Made by a program: the position numbers and the translations under genes. 54,770 bases of DNA from Desulfobulbaceae bacterium (GTDB lineage: Bacteria > Desulfobacterota > Desulfobulbia > Desulfobulbales > SURF-16), in NCBI GenBank assembly GCA_024637145.1, contig JAGXFQ010000029.1:1-54770 (forward strand), in the 5' to 3' direction. The notes beneath the pieces were generated by a model. It had not been told where the DNA came from and made no database searches. It saw nothing but the letters and a program-made list of their open reading frames with translations. Positions 5,843 through 14,371 of the stretch are shown one piece after another (the first letter of the stretch is position 1; every line of letters starts with the position of its first letter).

Positions 5843-8827
5843 ATGCCCTTTTTCAATTCAGGATCCATAAGCAGAAACCTCACCTTTCTGGTCATTCTCG
5901 CCATTCTGCCCGCCCTTGCCATTCTGCTTTATAGTGGCCTGGAGCAACGCCAACAATCCATCGAAAACACCAAGAAAGATGTTTTACTTCTGACCAAAAC
6001 CATGGCAGAGGTCCAGAATAATATCGCCCGCTCCACCAGGCAGATCCTCTCCACCCTCTCTCTGCTGCCGGCAATTCAGCGCCTGGATGGCCAGGAATGC
6101 CGGGAACTTTTCAGGGCCGTGCTTGAAAAAAATCCCGATTATGCCAACATCATTTTAACAAATCCCCAAGGCGAGGTCCTGGCCGCCAACCACCCCTTTA
6201 ACGCCACAAATCTGGGAGACCGTAAACATGTGCGCGAGGCCATAGAGCGGCAAGATTTCGCCGGTGGCGAGTATATCGTGACCAGGGTGGGCAATACGAT
6301 TGCTGCTTTTCCCTTTGCCTATCCAGTGCTCGACAAAAACGGCAACATCATTGCCGTTTTGACCGCAACCTTCAAACTGGCTCGTTTATCCCGCCTGCAT
6401 GAGACCTTGCACCTGCCGGGGAAATCTTTTGTGGCCGTAACCGACCACCAGGGCATTCGCCTTTTTTATAACCCGCCTAACAAGGAGACCAACCCCATCG
6501 GTATGCCCATCCGATCCGAGGTATGGGAAAGAACCGGCAACACCCCGGAACCAGCGGTATTCTTCGCTGCAGGCTCAGATGGGATCCGCCGAATATTCGC
6601 CTTTGAAAAAATACGCCTCACCCCTGACGCTGCCCCCTACTTATATGTCTGGGCCGCCATTCCTGAGGCCCATATTCTCCAGGCCGCTAATGCTGTTCTG
6701 ACCAGGAACCTCCTGCTCATGCTGCTGGCGGCGCTGCTGTCACTTTTTCTGGCCTGGCTGATTGGCAAACACACCTTTATCTCACCCATCCAGAGCCTGA
6801 TGACCCTGACCCGAAATTTTGCCGCCGGAGAGTTCCAGCCCCATAAGCACCATGGAGACGTGGCCCCCCCCAACGAACTTGGCACCCTGACCAAGACCTT
6901 TTATGAGATGGCAGAGGCCCTGACCAGGAGCCAAAGGGTGCTCCGCGAAAATGAGGCCCGCTTCCGCCTCCTCATGGACAGCATGGATGCCCTCATTTAT
7001 GTTGCCGACATGCAGACCCATGAGATCTTGTTCATCAATGAATATGGCAGAAAAAAATTCGGTAATATTACCGGCACAAAATGCTGGCAGAGTCTCCAAA
7101 AAGGGCAAAGCGGGGCGTGCTCCTTCTGTAGCAACAAGTATCTTTTGGACGAAGAAGGTAGGCCCGGAGAAATACACACCTCGGAGGCTCAAAATACGGT
7201 TACCGGAATCTGGTACCAGGCTTCTGACAGGGCCATAACCTGGGTTGATGACCGCATCGTCCACTTTCAATTCGCCACGGATATCTCGACACGGAAAAGC
7301 GCGGAAATCAGGCTGGCTGAAGAAACAGAACGGCTGGCCGTGACCTTACGAAGCATAGCTGAAGGGGTCATCACCACGGATAGCCGCGGGAGGATTATCC
7401 TCATCAACAAGGTCGCTGAAACGCTCACCGGCTGGAATCTTGAGGAAGCGGCTGGCCAGCCCTTGACAACGGTATTTAATATCATACATAGCGTGACCAA
7501 AACAGCCGCCAAAAACCCCCTGCAAGAAGTTCTGGCCTCAGGGGAGATTATCGCCTTAGGCGGGCAAACCGCCCTGATTTCCAAAAACGGCCGGGCCCGC
7601 ACTATTGCCGCCAGTGGCGCGCCCACCAGGGACAATGACGGCAAGATCATCGGCATGGTTCTGGTCTTCCGAGATATTACCGCCCAGCTCCGCACCGAAG
7701 AGGAACTGCTCAAAATAAAAAAACTTGAAGCCATTGGGGTGCTGGCCGGCGGTATTGCCCACGACTTTAACAATATCCTGTCGGTCATTGTCGGCAATAT
7801 CGACCTCTCCCTTCTCGAGGCCGGTCTGCCCGTCAAAACAGAGGAGCGTCTCCACAAGGCGGTCAAGGCAACCTATCAGGCCCAGGCCTTGACCCAGCAA
7901 CTCCTCACGTTTGCAAAGGGTGGTGAGCCCATCAAAAAGACGACATCTCTCGTGGAGGTTATCAAAGATACCGCCCAGGCCGTCCTCCAGGAGGATACGG
8001 TTTCCTGCCGCTATCTCTTCCCGAATGATCTCTGGCTTGTGGACATTGACCAAGGCCAGTTGAGTCAGGTTATCCGCACTCTCCTTCGTAATGCCTGCGA
8101 TGCCATGCCCTCAGGAGGTGTCATTGAGATGCGCTGTGAAAATATAACAGCCAGTGCCGCGACTCTTGCCCTGCCCCAGGATGGCGATTATGTGCAGCTG
8201 AGCATAAAAGACAGCGGCACAGGTATTGCCGCCAACATCCTGGACAAGATCTTTGATCCTTATTTTTCCACCAAACAGCACGGAAGCGGTCTTGGTCTGG
8301 CCATCAGCCATTCCATCATCAGCAAACATGGCGGCCACATTTCCGTGCACTCCACCTCGGAAAAAGGCTCCACCTTTATGGTTTATCTGCCCGCTTCAGC
8401 CCAGACCCTGGTGGCCGCCAAAGAGAAAAAAGAGGCCAGCTGGCCTACCGGCAAGGCCAGGATTCTGGTCATGGATGATGAAGAACAGGTACGCCAGATC
8501 ACCCAGGCCATGCTGAGCTATCTGGGCCACGATGTGCTGCTGGCCCAAAACGGCGAAGAAGCCATCAAAATATATGCCGAGGCCAGGAGCAGCACTGCCC
8601 CGGTTGACATCATTATCATGGACCTGACCATACCTGGAGGAATGGGAGGAAAAGAGGCGGTACAAAAAATTCTGGCCATGGACCCGGAGGCAAAGGTCAT
8701 TGTTTCCAGCGGTTATTCCAATGACCCGGTCATGGCAAATTTCAAGAAGTATGGCTTCTGCGCAACCCTTGCCAAGCCCTATCAACTCAGAGACCTCACC
8801 GAAGCGATCAGCCAGTTTCTGGGCTGA
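5843..8827 (+). CDS. hybrid sensor histidine kinase (Cache-HAMP-PAS-PAS-HisKA-HATPase-REC)
   Basis: This is a 994-residue membrane sensor. It has TM1 (about 13-31), a periplasmic Cache-type sensor domain with YIVTRVGNTIAAFPFAYPV, TM2 (about 287-307), a HAMP region (about 307-365), PAS1 (about 367-490) and PAS2 (about 491-615). The HisKA H-box is GGIAHDFNNILSVIVGN, with H640 as the expected phosphorylation site. The HATPase domain has GSGLGLAISHSIISKHGG. A C-terminal receiver starts at about 872 (VMDDEEQ) with phospho-acceptor D927 in IIIMDLTIPGG. PAS1 carries a Cys cluster, KCWQSLQKGQSGACSFCSNK, of a kind common in deltaproteobacterial PAS domains. The start follows a GGGG-rich site. No output regulator lies next door, so the receiver probably passes phosphate to a separate phosphotransfer protein. 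The ligand is unknown. Confidence 0.9.
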   Translation: MPFFNSGSISRNLTFLVILAILPALAILLYSGLEQRQQSIENTKKDVLLLTKTMAEVQNNIARSTRQILSTLSLLPAIQRLDGQECRELFRAVLEKNPDYANIILTNPQGEVLAANHPFNATNLGDRKHVREAIERQDFAGGEYIVTRVGNTIAAFPFAYPVLDKNGNIIAVLTATFKLARLSRLHETLHLPGKSFVAVTDHQGIRLFYNPPNKETNPIGMPIRSEVWERTGNTPEPAVFFAAGSDGIRRIFAFEKIRLTPDAAPYLYVWAAIPEAHILQAANAVLTRNLLLMLLAALLSLFLAWLIGKHTFISPIQSLMTLTRNFAAGEFQPHKHHGDVAPPNELGTLTKTFYEMAEALTRSQRVLRENEARFRLLMDSMDALIYVADMQTHEILFINEYGRKKFGNITGTKCWQSLQKGQSGACSFCSNKYLLDEEGRPGEIHTSEAQNTVTGIWYQASDRAITWVDDRIVHFQFATDISTRKSAEIRLAEETERLAVTLRSIAEGVITTDSRGRIILINKVAETLTGWNLEEAAGQPLTTVFNIIHSVTKTAAKNPLQEVLASGEIIALGGQTALISKNGRARTIAASGAPTRDNDGKIIGMVLVFRDITAQLRTEEELLKIKKLEAIGVLAGGIAHDFNNILSVIVGNIDLSLLEAGLPVKTEERLHKAVKATYQAQALTQQLLTFAKGGEPIKKTTSLVEVIKDTAQAVLQEDTVSCRYLFPNDLWLVDIDQGQLSQVIRTLLRNACDAMPSGGVIEMRCENITASAATLALPQDGDYVQLSIKDSGTGIAANILDKIFDPYFSTKQHGSGLGLAISHSIISKHGGHISVHSTSEKGSTFMVYLPASAQTLVAAKEKKEASWPTGKARILVMDDEEQVRQITQAMLSYLGHDVLLAQNGEEAIKIYAEARSSTAPVDIIIMDLTIPGGMGGKEAVQKILAMDPEAKVIVSSGYSNDPVMANFKKYGFCATLAKPYQLRDLTEAISQFLG

Positions 8828-8852
8828 TCATCGCTTTTTCCAAGGCCAGCTG

Positions 8853-10274
8853 CTAAATAATCCTGACCTGCACTGTTTCTACAAACCTGCCCCCCGCCAA
8901 GATATCGGAAACCACGATGACCCGGTCTCCCGGCGCCACGATATTTTTCCCGGTTAACAGCTCTAAGGCCCGACATATTGTCGTTTCCGGGGCCCGGGAA
9001 AATTTGACAATAAAGGCCTGGACCCCCCAATAGATCGCCAATCGCCTCCTGACATGACTGGTGTTGGTAAAGGCATAAATCGGCGCATTGGGACGACAGC
9101 CCGAGACCAGAACCGCCATCAGGCCCCGGCGGGTAAAAACCAGGATAGCCTTGGCCTGCAGGTTGTTATTGAGAATGGCGGCACAACGGGCAATCTCAGG
9201 TTTGCTCTTACCGGAAGCCTCCACCCGCACCTTCAGATCAAGCTGTTGCCGCTGCTCAGTGCGCCGGGCCACCCCGTCCATGACCTCCAGGGCCTTGAGT
9301 GGATATTTACCGGTGGCGGTCTCCCCGGAAAGCATGGTGCAGTCAACCTCCTGCAGCACCGCCCAGGTGATATCGGTCACTTCCGCCCTGGTGGGGGTGG
9401 GATTGATAATCATCGATTCCAGCATATGGGTGGCGACGATGACCGGCTTACCCGCCTGCCGACAGCGCCTGGCCATCTCCTCCTGGAGGTGGGGCACCTC
9501 CTCAAAGGGCAACTCAGCCCCGAGATCCCCCCGGGCAATCATCACCCCATCTGCAACCTCAATAATTTCAGCCAGATGAGGAATGGCATCGGCGCTTTCA
9601 ATCTTGGCGATCACATCGATCTTGGCCTTTCTGGCCTGCAGATAGTCCTGCAGCTCAACAATGGCGGCGGAGGTCTTGACAAAGGAGAGGGCAATGAAAT
9701 CAACCCCCTGGGCAATGCCGAAATGGATGTCTTCCCAGTCTTTTTCCGTAATGGAGGGCAGAGCCGCCGACTTGCCCCGGATATTAAGGTGACGACGGGA
9801 GCTAAGGAGCCCCTCATCCAAAGAGCGGCAGAGGATATCGAGGGCCGTCTTGTTGATCACCTCCAGAGAGATCATGCCGCCATCAACAAGAATGGTATCG
9901 CCAACCGACACATCATCAATAAAACCATCGTAACTCACCTCAACACAATGGGGCTCAAGAACGGCCTCCCTGCGGATGGTGAAGGTCAGCGAATCGCCCT
10001 TTTTTAAGGGAATATCCGGATTGACATCCCCAGTTCTTATTTCCGGGCCTTTGGTATCCAGGAGGATCGCCACGGTGGTTCCCACCTTGCGATTTATGCG
10101 CTTGAGGTGATGAATCACCTGGGCATGCCAGCCATGGTCGCCATGGGACATGTTGAGACGGGCGATATTCATGCCCCGGCAGGCCATGGTCTTGAGCATT
10201 TCGTAGGTCTCGGTACGGGGACCAATGGTGCAGACAATCTTGGTTTTTCGCATTGTGCTCATGGGATCAACCAT
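8853..10274 (-). CDS. pyk: pyruvate kinase
   Basis: Pyruvate kinase converts phosphoenolpyruvate and ADP to pyruvate and ATP at the end of glycolysis. The 473-residue protein has the family signature segments: RKTKIVCTIGPRTE near the N terminus, MNIARLNMSHGDH, DTKGPEIRTG, the catalytic-loop region AKIESADAI, the MIARGDLGAELPFEEV signature, ATHMLESMI and LSGETATGKYP, followed by the C-terminal allosteric domain. Length matches single-subunit bacterial enzymes. Start choice is uncertain: in-frame ATGs at 10274, 10262 and 10253 are all possible and none has an ideal ribosome site. An inverted repeat lies about 80-115 nt upstream. It is convergent with the hybrid kinase, with only 25 nt between them. 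Confidence 0.95.
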   Translation of the reverse strand: MVDPMSTMRKTKIVCTIGPRTETYEMLKTMACRGMNIARLNMSHGDHGWHAQVIHHLKRINRKVGTTVAILLDTKGPEIRTGDVNPDIPLKKGDSLTFTIRREAVLEPHCVEVSYDGFIDDVSVGDTILVDGGMISLEVINKTALDILCRSLDEGLLSSRRHLNIRGKSAALPSITEKDWEDIHFGIAQGVDFIALSFVKTSAAIVELQDYLQARKAKIDVIAKIESADAIPHLAEIIEVADGVMIARGDLGAELPFEEVPHLQEEMARRCRQAGKPVIVATHMLESMIINPTPTRAEVTDITWAVLQEVDCTMLSGETATGKYPLKALEVMDGVARRTEQRQQLDLKVRVEASGKSKPEIARCAAILNNNLQAKAILVFTRRGLMAVLVSGCRPNAPIYAFTNTSHVRRRLAIYWGVQAFIVKFSRAPETTICRALELLTGKNIVAPGDRVIVVSDILAGGRFVETVQVRII

Positions 10275-10355
10275 ACCTTAAAAAAAAATCCAGACCGCAA
10301 AGAGCCAACCGTCGCAGGAACCATGTGTCCATGCCACCAGCCGCGCAAGGAGACA

Positions 10356-10388
10356 GGCATCTTTTGTTAGTATAGAGGAAAAGATGCC
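10356..10388. promoter_or_regulatory. inverted repeat upstream of pyk (possible operator)
   Basis: GGCATCTTTT at 10356-10365 is matched by AAAAGATGCC at 10379-10388, a perfect 10-bp dyad with a 13-nt spacer containing TATAG. It lies 82-114 nt upstream of the pyk start and downstream of the 10489-11055 gene. There is no T run to suggest a terminator, so an operator or leader hairpin is possible. Function is inferred only from symmetry and position. Confidence 0.35.
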
Positions 10389-10488
10389 CTGGCAGTGGCA
10401 TAAAATCAGCTTGGCCGCCGCGAGGTAAAGTCGCTTCTGATCCTAACCAGCCCCCCCCACCTAACATTCCTTTTTAGCCAACACCCCT

Positions 10489-11055
10489 TCAGGCCCTGAC
10501 ATCCACCAGGGAGCCTCCCAACTCCTGAATCCGGGCATCAATCAGCGTCAGGGCCTTATCCCTGGTCTGATAACTGATTTCAGGCAGCGTACCGCCCCAG
10601 GCCTCTTCTGCCTCCAGAAAGCCTGTCTGAACACCTTCCCGGCCCGCCTGCAAGCGCTCAAGATTATCCCCGCCTCCAAAGAGGACAAAATCGGCGAGCC
10701 GCTCAGCGGTCTTGGTGACCCCAAAGTAGCCCTCATCAGCAACCAGGACCTGGGCCTCTGCAGGGCTCAGCTCGGTGAGAGGCTTGCCGTTGTACTGCAT
10801 CTTTTCAAGATCAAGGCCCTCCCCAGCCGCCCGTTGCCCCAGGCCGGTCTGGTTTTCAAAATTGTGCCTGGCCTCGCTTTTGACCAGCAGCAGGAATTCC
10901 ACCAATTTCGCCTTCATGGTCAATTTCACCTCTTCAGCCACGGCTTGTCCCGAGCCTTGGCCACGACTCTTCCTGGCAGCCTGGGCCTTGCCCTCTTTTT
11001 CCTGAACCGCTCTAAGGGGCTGCCCCTGCGGTTTTGTTTTACCAATCTCCGTCAT
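10489..11055 (-). CDS. DUF5610-like protein of unknown function
   Basis: This is a 188-residue soluble protein. The N-terminal third is charged and low in complexity (TEIGKTKPQGQPLRAVQEKE, then a QGSGQ region). The C-terminal half has a conserved-looking block: DEGYFGVTKTAERLADFVLF, then GDNLERLQAGREGVQTGF, then WGGTLPEISYQTRDKALTLI. That block resembles the DUF5610 family, which is sometimes labelled hydrogenase-4 component G. I would not infer a hydrogenase role. The ATG at 11055 is preferred over an upstream start because GGGGGATGGG precedes it and the upstream extension looks non-coding. It is divergent from mgtC across a 271-nt AT-rich promoter region. Confidence 0.55.
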   Translation of the reverse strand: MTEIGKTKPQGQPLRAVQEKEGKAQAARKSRGQGSGQAVAEEVKLTMKAKLVEFLLLVKSEARHNFENQTGLGQRAAGEGLDLEKMQYNGKPLTELSPAEAQVLVADEGYFGVTKTAERLADFVLFGGGDNLERLQAGREGVQTGFLEAEEAWGGTLPEISYQTRDKALTLIDARIQELGGSLVDVRA

Positions 11056-11326
11056 AACCCATCCCCCTGATAATTTTTCACAATACAAAAACAATATCTT
11101 AATATATAAGGCTGCACGGAGACAATGGAAACAGTAGAAGTGTTTTTCCATAACTCTCCAGAGACCGGCTGCCGGGCCGTAACTCCACAAAACACCCTGG
11201 CAACCGCGCCACAGGCATGATGATATCGTTTTATCAGCACGGATGTGGTAAAAATAAAATCAGCCATCAGACCTCTTGAAGTGTCTTATTGCCCGAACAC
11301 CTACCACCTGAAGGAAGAGTTTGCCC

Positions 11327-11812
11327 ATGATCAACCCCGTCTTAGATCCGCAAAGCCTGGTGTTCTGGACCCGTATTGGCGCCACCATCCTCTGCGGCGG
11401 CATTATCGGCTGTGAACGCCAGCTCCGCGGCAAACCAGCAGGCATCAGGACAAGTATTCTCATCTGCCTGGGCACCTACGTTTTTGTCAGCCTAGGCGCC
11501 TCCCTCAGCGCCCAGACCCTGGACCCCTCACGGGTTCTTGGTCAGGTGGTCACCGGCATAGGTTTTATCGGCGCCGGCGTCATCATGTCCAAAGAAGGCC
11601 TGGTCAAAGGGGTGACCTCAGCCGCTATTATATGGGTTCTGGCCGGTATCGGTGCCACCATCGGCCTGGGCCAGCTGGTAATGGCCCTGGCCATCACCCT
11701 GGTCACGGTCTCTGTCCTGCTCGGCGTTGAATTGCTGGAATCAATCTTCAAGAAACTCCGCCGCGGCGCCTATTCTCAATACCGCAAGCAGCAGGAATTC
11801 TTTGAAGAATAA
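11327..11812 (+). CDS. MgtC/SapB family membrane protein
   Basis: MgtC/SapB proteins are small inner-membrane proteins; some act in magnesium homeostasis, and many have no known role. The 161-residue protein shows the N-terminal family pattern RIGATILCGGIIGCERQL and the GVTSAAIIWVLAGIGATIG segment, with about four hydrophobic helices (18-30, 43-60, 68-85, 102-135). It lacks the long cytoplasmic C-terminal domain of Salmonella MgtC and is therefore of the short type. An in-frame TTG at 11321 is an alternative start closer to AAGGAAGAG; the ATG at 11327 is listed. It is followed by a terminator-like hairpin, so it appears to be separate from the rim operon. Confidence 0.88.
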   Translation: MINPVLDPQSLVFWTRIGATILCGGIIGCERQLRGKPAGIRTSILICLGTYVFVSLGASLSAQTLDPSRVLGQVVTGIGFIGAGVIMSKEGLVKGVTSAAIIWVLAGIGATIGLGQLVMALAITLVTVSVLLGVELLESIFKKLRRGAYSQYRKQQEFFEE

Positions 11813-11823
11813 CCATGATCCTG

Positions 11824-11859
11824 GAGCCGGGTCATTTCTCCTGGGAGAAATGACGGCTC
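11824..11859 (+). terminator. terminator-like hairpin after mgtC
   Basis: GAGCCG plus TCATTTCTC on the left arm pairs with GAGAAATGA plus CGGCTC on the right arm, with a two-base bulge and a short loop. This is followed by a pyrimidine-rich TCTCCTTT. It separates mgtC from the rimB gene beginning at 11881. Confidence 0.5.
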
Positions 11860-11880
11860 TCTCCTTTACGTAAAGCAAAA

Positions 11881-12417
11881 ATGAAAGAGCGATACTCCCC
11901 TGGCCGACATGAGAATGCGAGCAGCAAAGAGATAAAGAGGGCATCTCCCCCCCCAACCACCATTGGCTGGCGCGAATGGACCTCTCTGCCTGATCTCGGC
12001 ATTACAGCGGTGAAGGCAAAGGTCGATACCGGAGCCCGAACCTCTTCCCTGCACGCCTTTTTCGTGGAACCCTTTACTGAGGATGGCCAGAAAAAAGTGC
12101 GATTTCGGATTCACCCCTTGCAGAAAAGGACGGATATTGAACTCACCTGTGTAGCTGATGTTATTGACCAGCGCCTGGTGAGTGATTCTGGTGGGCATCG
12201 CGAAATGCGCTACGTTATAAGATCAAAAATCATTATCGGCAGCAACGAGATTGAGGCGGAAATAACATTAACAGACAGGGACCCCATGCATTTCCGGATG
12301 CTCTTGGGCCGTACGGCCCTAGCCGATACATTCCTGGTGGACTCCAAGCTTTCCTATATTGCCGGTCCCAGACCGGTAAACATCTATGGCTTGAAAAAGA
12401 AGAGGAGAAAGAAGTGA
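11881..12417 (+). CDS. rimB: RimB-like retropepsin-type protease (ATP-dependent zinc protease family)
   Basis: This 178-residue protein belongs to the family long called ATP-dependent zinc protease (PF05618), now understood as single-domain retropepsin-like proteases. In Pseudomonas, RimB removes polyglutamate tails added by RimK to ribosomal protein S6. The motif [15 protein letters not shown] contains the aspartic-protease-like D-T-G-A signature. The C-terminal [15 protein letters not shown] is the matching family block (LGRxAL). The first about 30 residues look disordered. Its stop overlaps the GTG start of rimK by 4 nt (GTGA), strongly implying translational coupling. The ribosome site before its own ATG is weak. 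The specific S6 substrate is inferred from the pairing with RimK. Confidence 0.85.
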   Translation: MKERYSPGRHENASSKEIKRASPPPTTIGWREWTSLPDLGITAVKAKVDTGARTSSLHAFFVEPFTEDGQKKVRFRIHPLQKRTDIELTCVADVIDQRLVSDSGGHREMRYVIRSKIIIGSNEIEAEITLTDRDPMHFRMLLGRTALADTFLVDSKLSYIAGPRPVNIYGLKKKRRKK

Positions 12418-13319
12418 AAATTGGAATACTGTCGCGCAACAAGGATCTCTACTCCACCGACAGACTGGTGAAGGCCGCCCAAGAGCGGGGTCATGAGGTG
12501 AAGGTCATTGACCCCCTCCTTTGCTATATGAATATCACCTCGCACCGGCCATCAATCTATCTTAAAGGGGTCGCCCTGGAGGGCTACAACGCCATAATAC
12601 CCCGGATCGGGGCCTCCATCACCTTTTTCGGGACAGCAGTGGTCCGCCAGTTTGAGATGATGGAGGTGTACAGCCTGAACGAGTCCGTGGCCATCACCCG
12701 CTCCCGGGACAAACTCCGCTCCCTGCAGCTTCTGGCCCGAAAAGGCATTGGTATGCCTGTTACCGGCTTTGCCCACTCAACCATCTATACCAAAGACCTG
12801 ATTGCCCTTGTCCATGGCGCCCCTCTGGTCATCAAACTCCTGGAGGGCACCCAGGGCATCGGGGTGGTACTGGCGGAATCTCTGCAAGTGGCGGAAAGTG
12901 TTATTGAGGCCTTTCGCGGTCTCAAGGCCAATATTCTTGTCCAGGAATTTATCAAAGAGGCAAATGCCAAGGATATCCGCTGTTTTGTGGTGGGCAACAA
13001 GGTTGTTGCCGCCATGATTCGGGAGGGGAAAGAAGGTAATTTTCGCTCCAACATCCATCAAGGGGGCACGGCCCACAAGGTGAAGATAAGCCCTGAAGAA
13101 CGTTCCACCGCTATCCGGGCCGCCAAGCTGATGGGCCTCAATGTTGCCGGTGTGGACCTGCTCCGTTCCAATCACGGGCCCTTGGTTATGGAGGTTAATT
13201 CTTCTCCGGGTCTGCGGGGTATTGAAACAACCACAGGAATAAACGTTGCCCAGATGATTATCGAATTCATTGAGAAAAATGCCCGCCTGGGCAAAACAAA
13301 AACAAAAGGGCAAGGCTAA
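12414..13319 (+). CDS. rimK: RimK, ATP-grasp glutamate ligase
   Basis: RimK adds glutamate residues to the C terminus of ribosomal protein S6, and makes poly-alpha-glutamate in vitro. The 301-residue length matches E. coli RimK (300). Closely family-like segments are [59 protein letters not shown], the ATP-binding [16 protein letters not shown], and the metal-binding [16 protein letters not shown]. The start is GTG at 12414 with AGAGGAGAAAG upstream, overlapping the rimB stop. The next gene starts 3 nt after the stop, so rimB, rimK and a deacylase form one operon. In Pseudomonas, RimK activity is reported to be modulated by cyclic-di-GMP; a diguanylate cyclase lies convergently just downstream. 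Confidence 0.95.
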   Translation: MKIGILSRNKDLYSTDRLVKAAQERGHEVKVIDPLLCYMNITSHRPSIYLKGVALEGYNAIIPRIGASITFFGTAVVRQFEMMEVYSLNESVAITRSRDKLRSLQLLARKGIGMPVTGFAHSTIYTKDLIALVHGAPLVIKLLEGTQGIGVVLAESLQVAESVIEAFRGLKANILVQEFIKEANAKDIRCFVVGNKVVAAMIREGKEGNFRSNIHQGGTAHKVKISPEERSTAIRAAKLMGLNVAGVDLLRSNHGPLVMEVNSSPGLRGIETTTGINVAQMIIEFIEKNARLGKTKTKGQG

Positions 13320-13322
13320 GTT

Positions 13323-14342
13323 TTGAATAGAAATCCCATTACCATCGGTAACACCTCTGTCCAGCCCGGCCAGAGGGCGACCATAGATCTGCCCATTGCC
13401 AGGCTTTATACCCACACGCAAATGAACCTGCCCGTCCATGTGGTGCATGGCAAAAAAGAAGGGCCTGTTCTTTTTATCAGTGCCGCCATCCATGGTGATG
13501 AAATTAATGGCGTGGAAATCGTCCGGCGCCTCCTCAAGCTGAAAATGCTCGAGAAACTTAAGGGGACACTGATCGCCATTCCGATTGTCAATGTCTATGG
13601 TTTTATTAACCAGTCCCGCTACCTGCCGGACAGGCGTGACCTGAACCGGTCATTCCCGGGCAGCTACACCGGTTCACTGGCCTCCCATCTTGCCAGAATT
13701 TTCATGAACGAGATTGTTGCCAAATGCACCCATGGCATAGATCTTCACAGCGGCTCCGGCCACCGCGTCAATCTCCCCCAGATCCGGGCCAATATGGAAG
13801 ATCCGGTGGTGGAGCGTCTGGCCACTGCCTTTGGGGCGCCGGTCATTCTTAATGCCCGTCTCCGGGACAACTCCCTGCGTGAGGCGGTGATAGATTTAGG
13901 CATCCCCATGCTGCTCTTTGAAGGGGGGGAAAGCCTGCGTTTTAATGAACATCCCATAACCATAGGCCTTAAAGGCATTGTGGCGGTGATGCGTGAGCTC
14001 GGCATGTTCCCCAAAAAAGAACGAAAAAAAATTCCCCTGCCGGTTGTGGTCAAGGCCACCAGCTGGGTAAGGGCGAACAAGAGCGGCATTATCCACTCGC
14101 CGGTGCCGCTCGGTGCGGTGGTGAAGAAAAATCAAGTAATGGCCTGCATCATTGACCCCATCGGTGAGAATGAACAAAAGCTGCTGGCGCCCTTTGAAGG
14201 CATTGTCATCGGTTCCCTGAGCCTCCCTCTGGTCCATACCGGAGACGCCATTTTTCACCTGGCCTCAGCGGAAAGGCGCCAGGATCTGGAAGATATCAGC
14301 GACATGGTGCTGGCCGGCAACCCCTTGAATGGAGGGGTATAA
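13323..14342 (+). CDS. AstE/aspartoacylase-like zinc-dependent deacylase
   Basis: This 339-residue protein belongs to the succinylglutamate desuccinylase/aspartoacylase family (M14-like zinc hydrolases). The zinc ligands are visible in AAIHGDEINGVEIVRR (H and E of the HGDE motif) and in HGIDLHSGSGH (His ligand). The segment LPDRRDLNRSFPG is the family's substrate-binding Asn-Arg motif, and LLFEGGES carries the catalytic Glu region. A C-terminal beta domain (from about 235) resembles a biotinyl-like fold (KSGIIHSPVPLGAVVKKNQ). The start is TTG at 13323, 3 nt after the rimK stop. The family removes acyl or amino acid groups from small molecules. The operon suggests a substrate made or trimmed by RimK/RimB, possibly glutamate-containing peptides, but this is inference. 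Confidence 0.85.
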   Translation: MNRNPITIGNTSVQPGQRATIDLPIARLYTHTQMNLPVHVVHGKKEGPVLFISAAIHGDEINGVEIVRRLLKLKMLEKLKGTLIAIPIVNVYGFINQSRYLPDRRDLNRSFPGSYTGSLASHLARIFMNEIVAKCTHGIDLHSGSGHRVNLPQIRANMEDPVVERLATAFGAPVILNARLRDNSLREAVIDLGIPMLLFEGGESLRFNEHPITIGLKGIVAVMRELGMFPKKERKKIPLPVVVKATSWVRANKSGIIHSPVPLGAVVKKNQVMACIIDPIGENEQKLLAPFEGIVIGSLSLPLVHTGDAIFHLASAERRQDLEDISDMVLAGNPLNGGV

Positions 14343-14371
14343 AGAGGCGCCCTTGCGCCGCTGGCCCCCTC

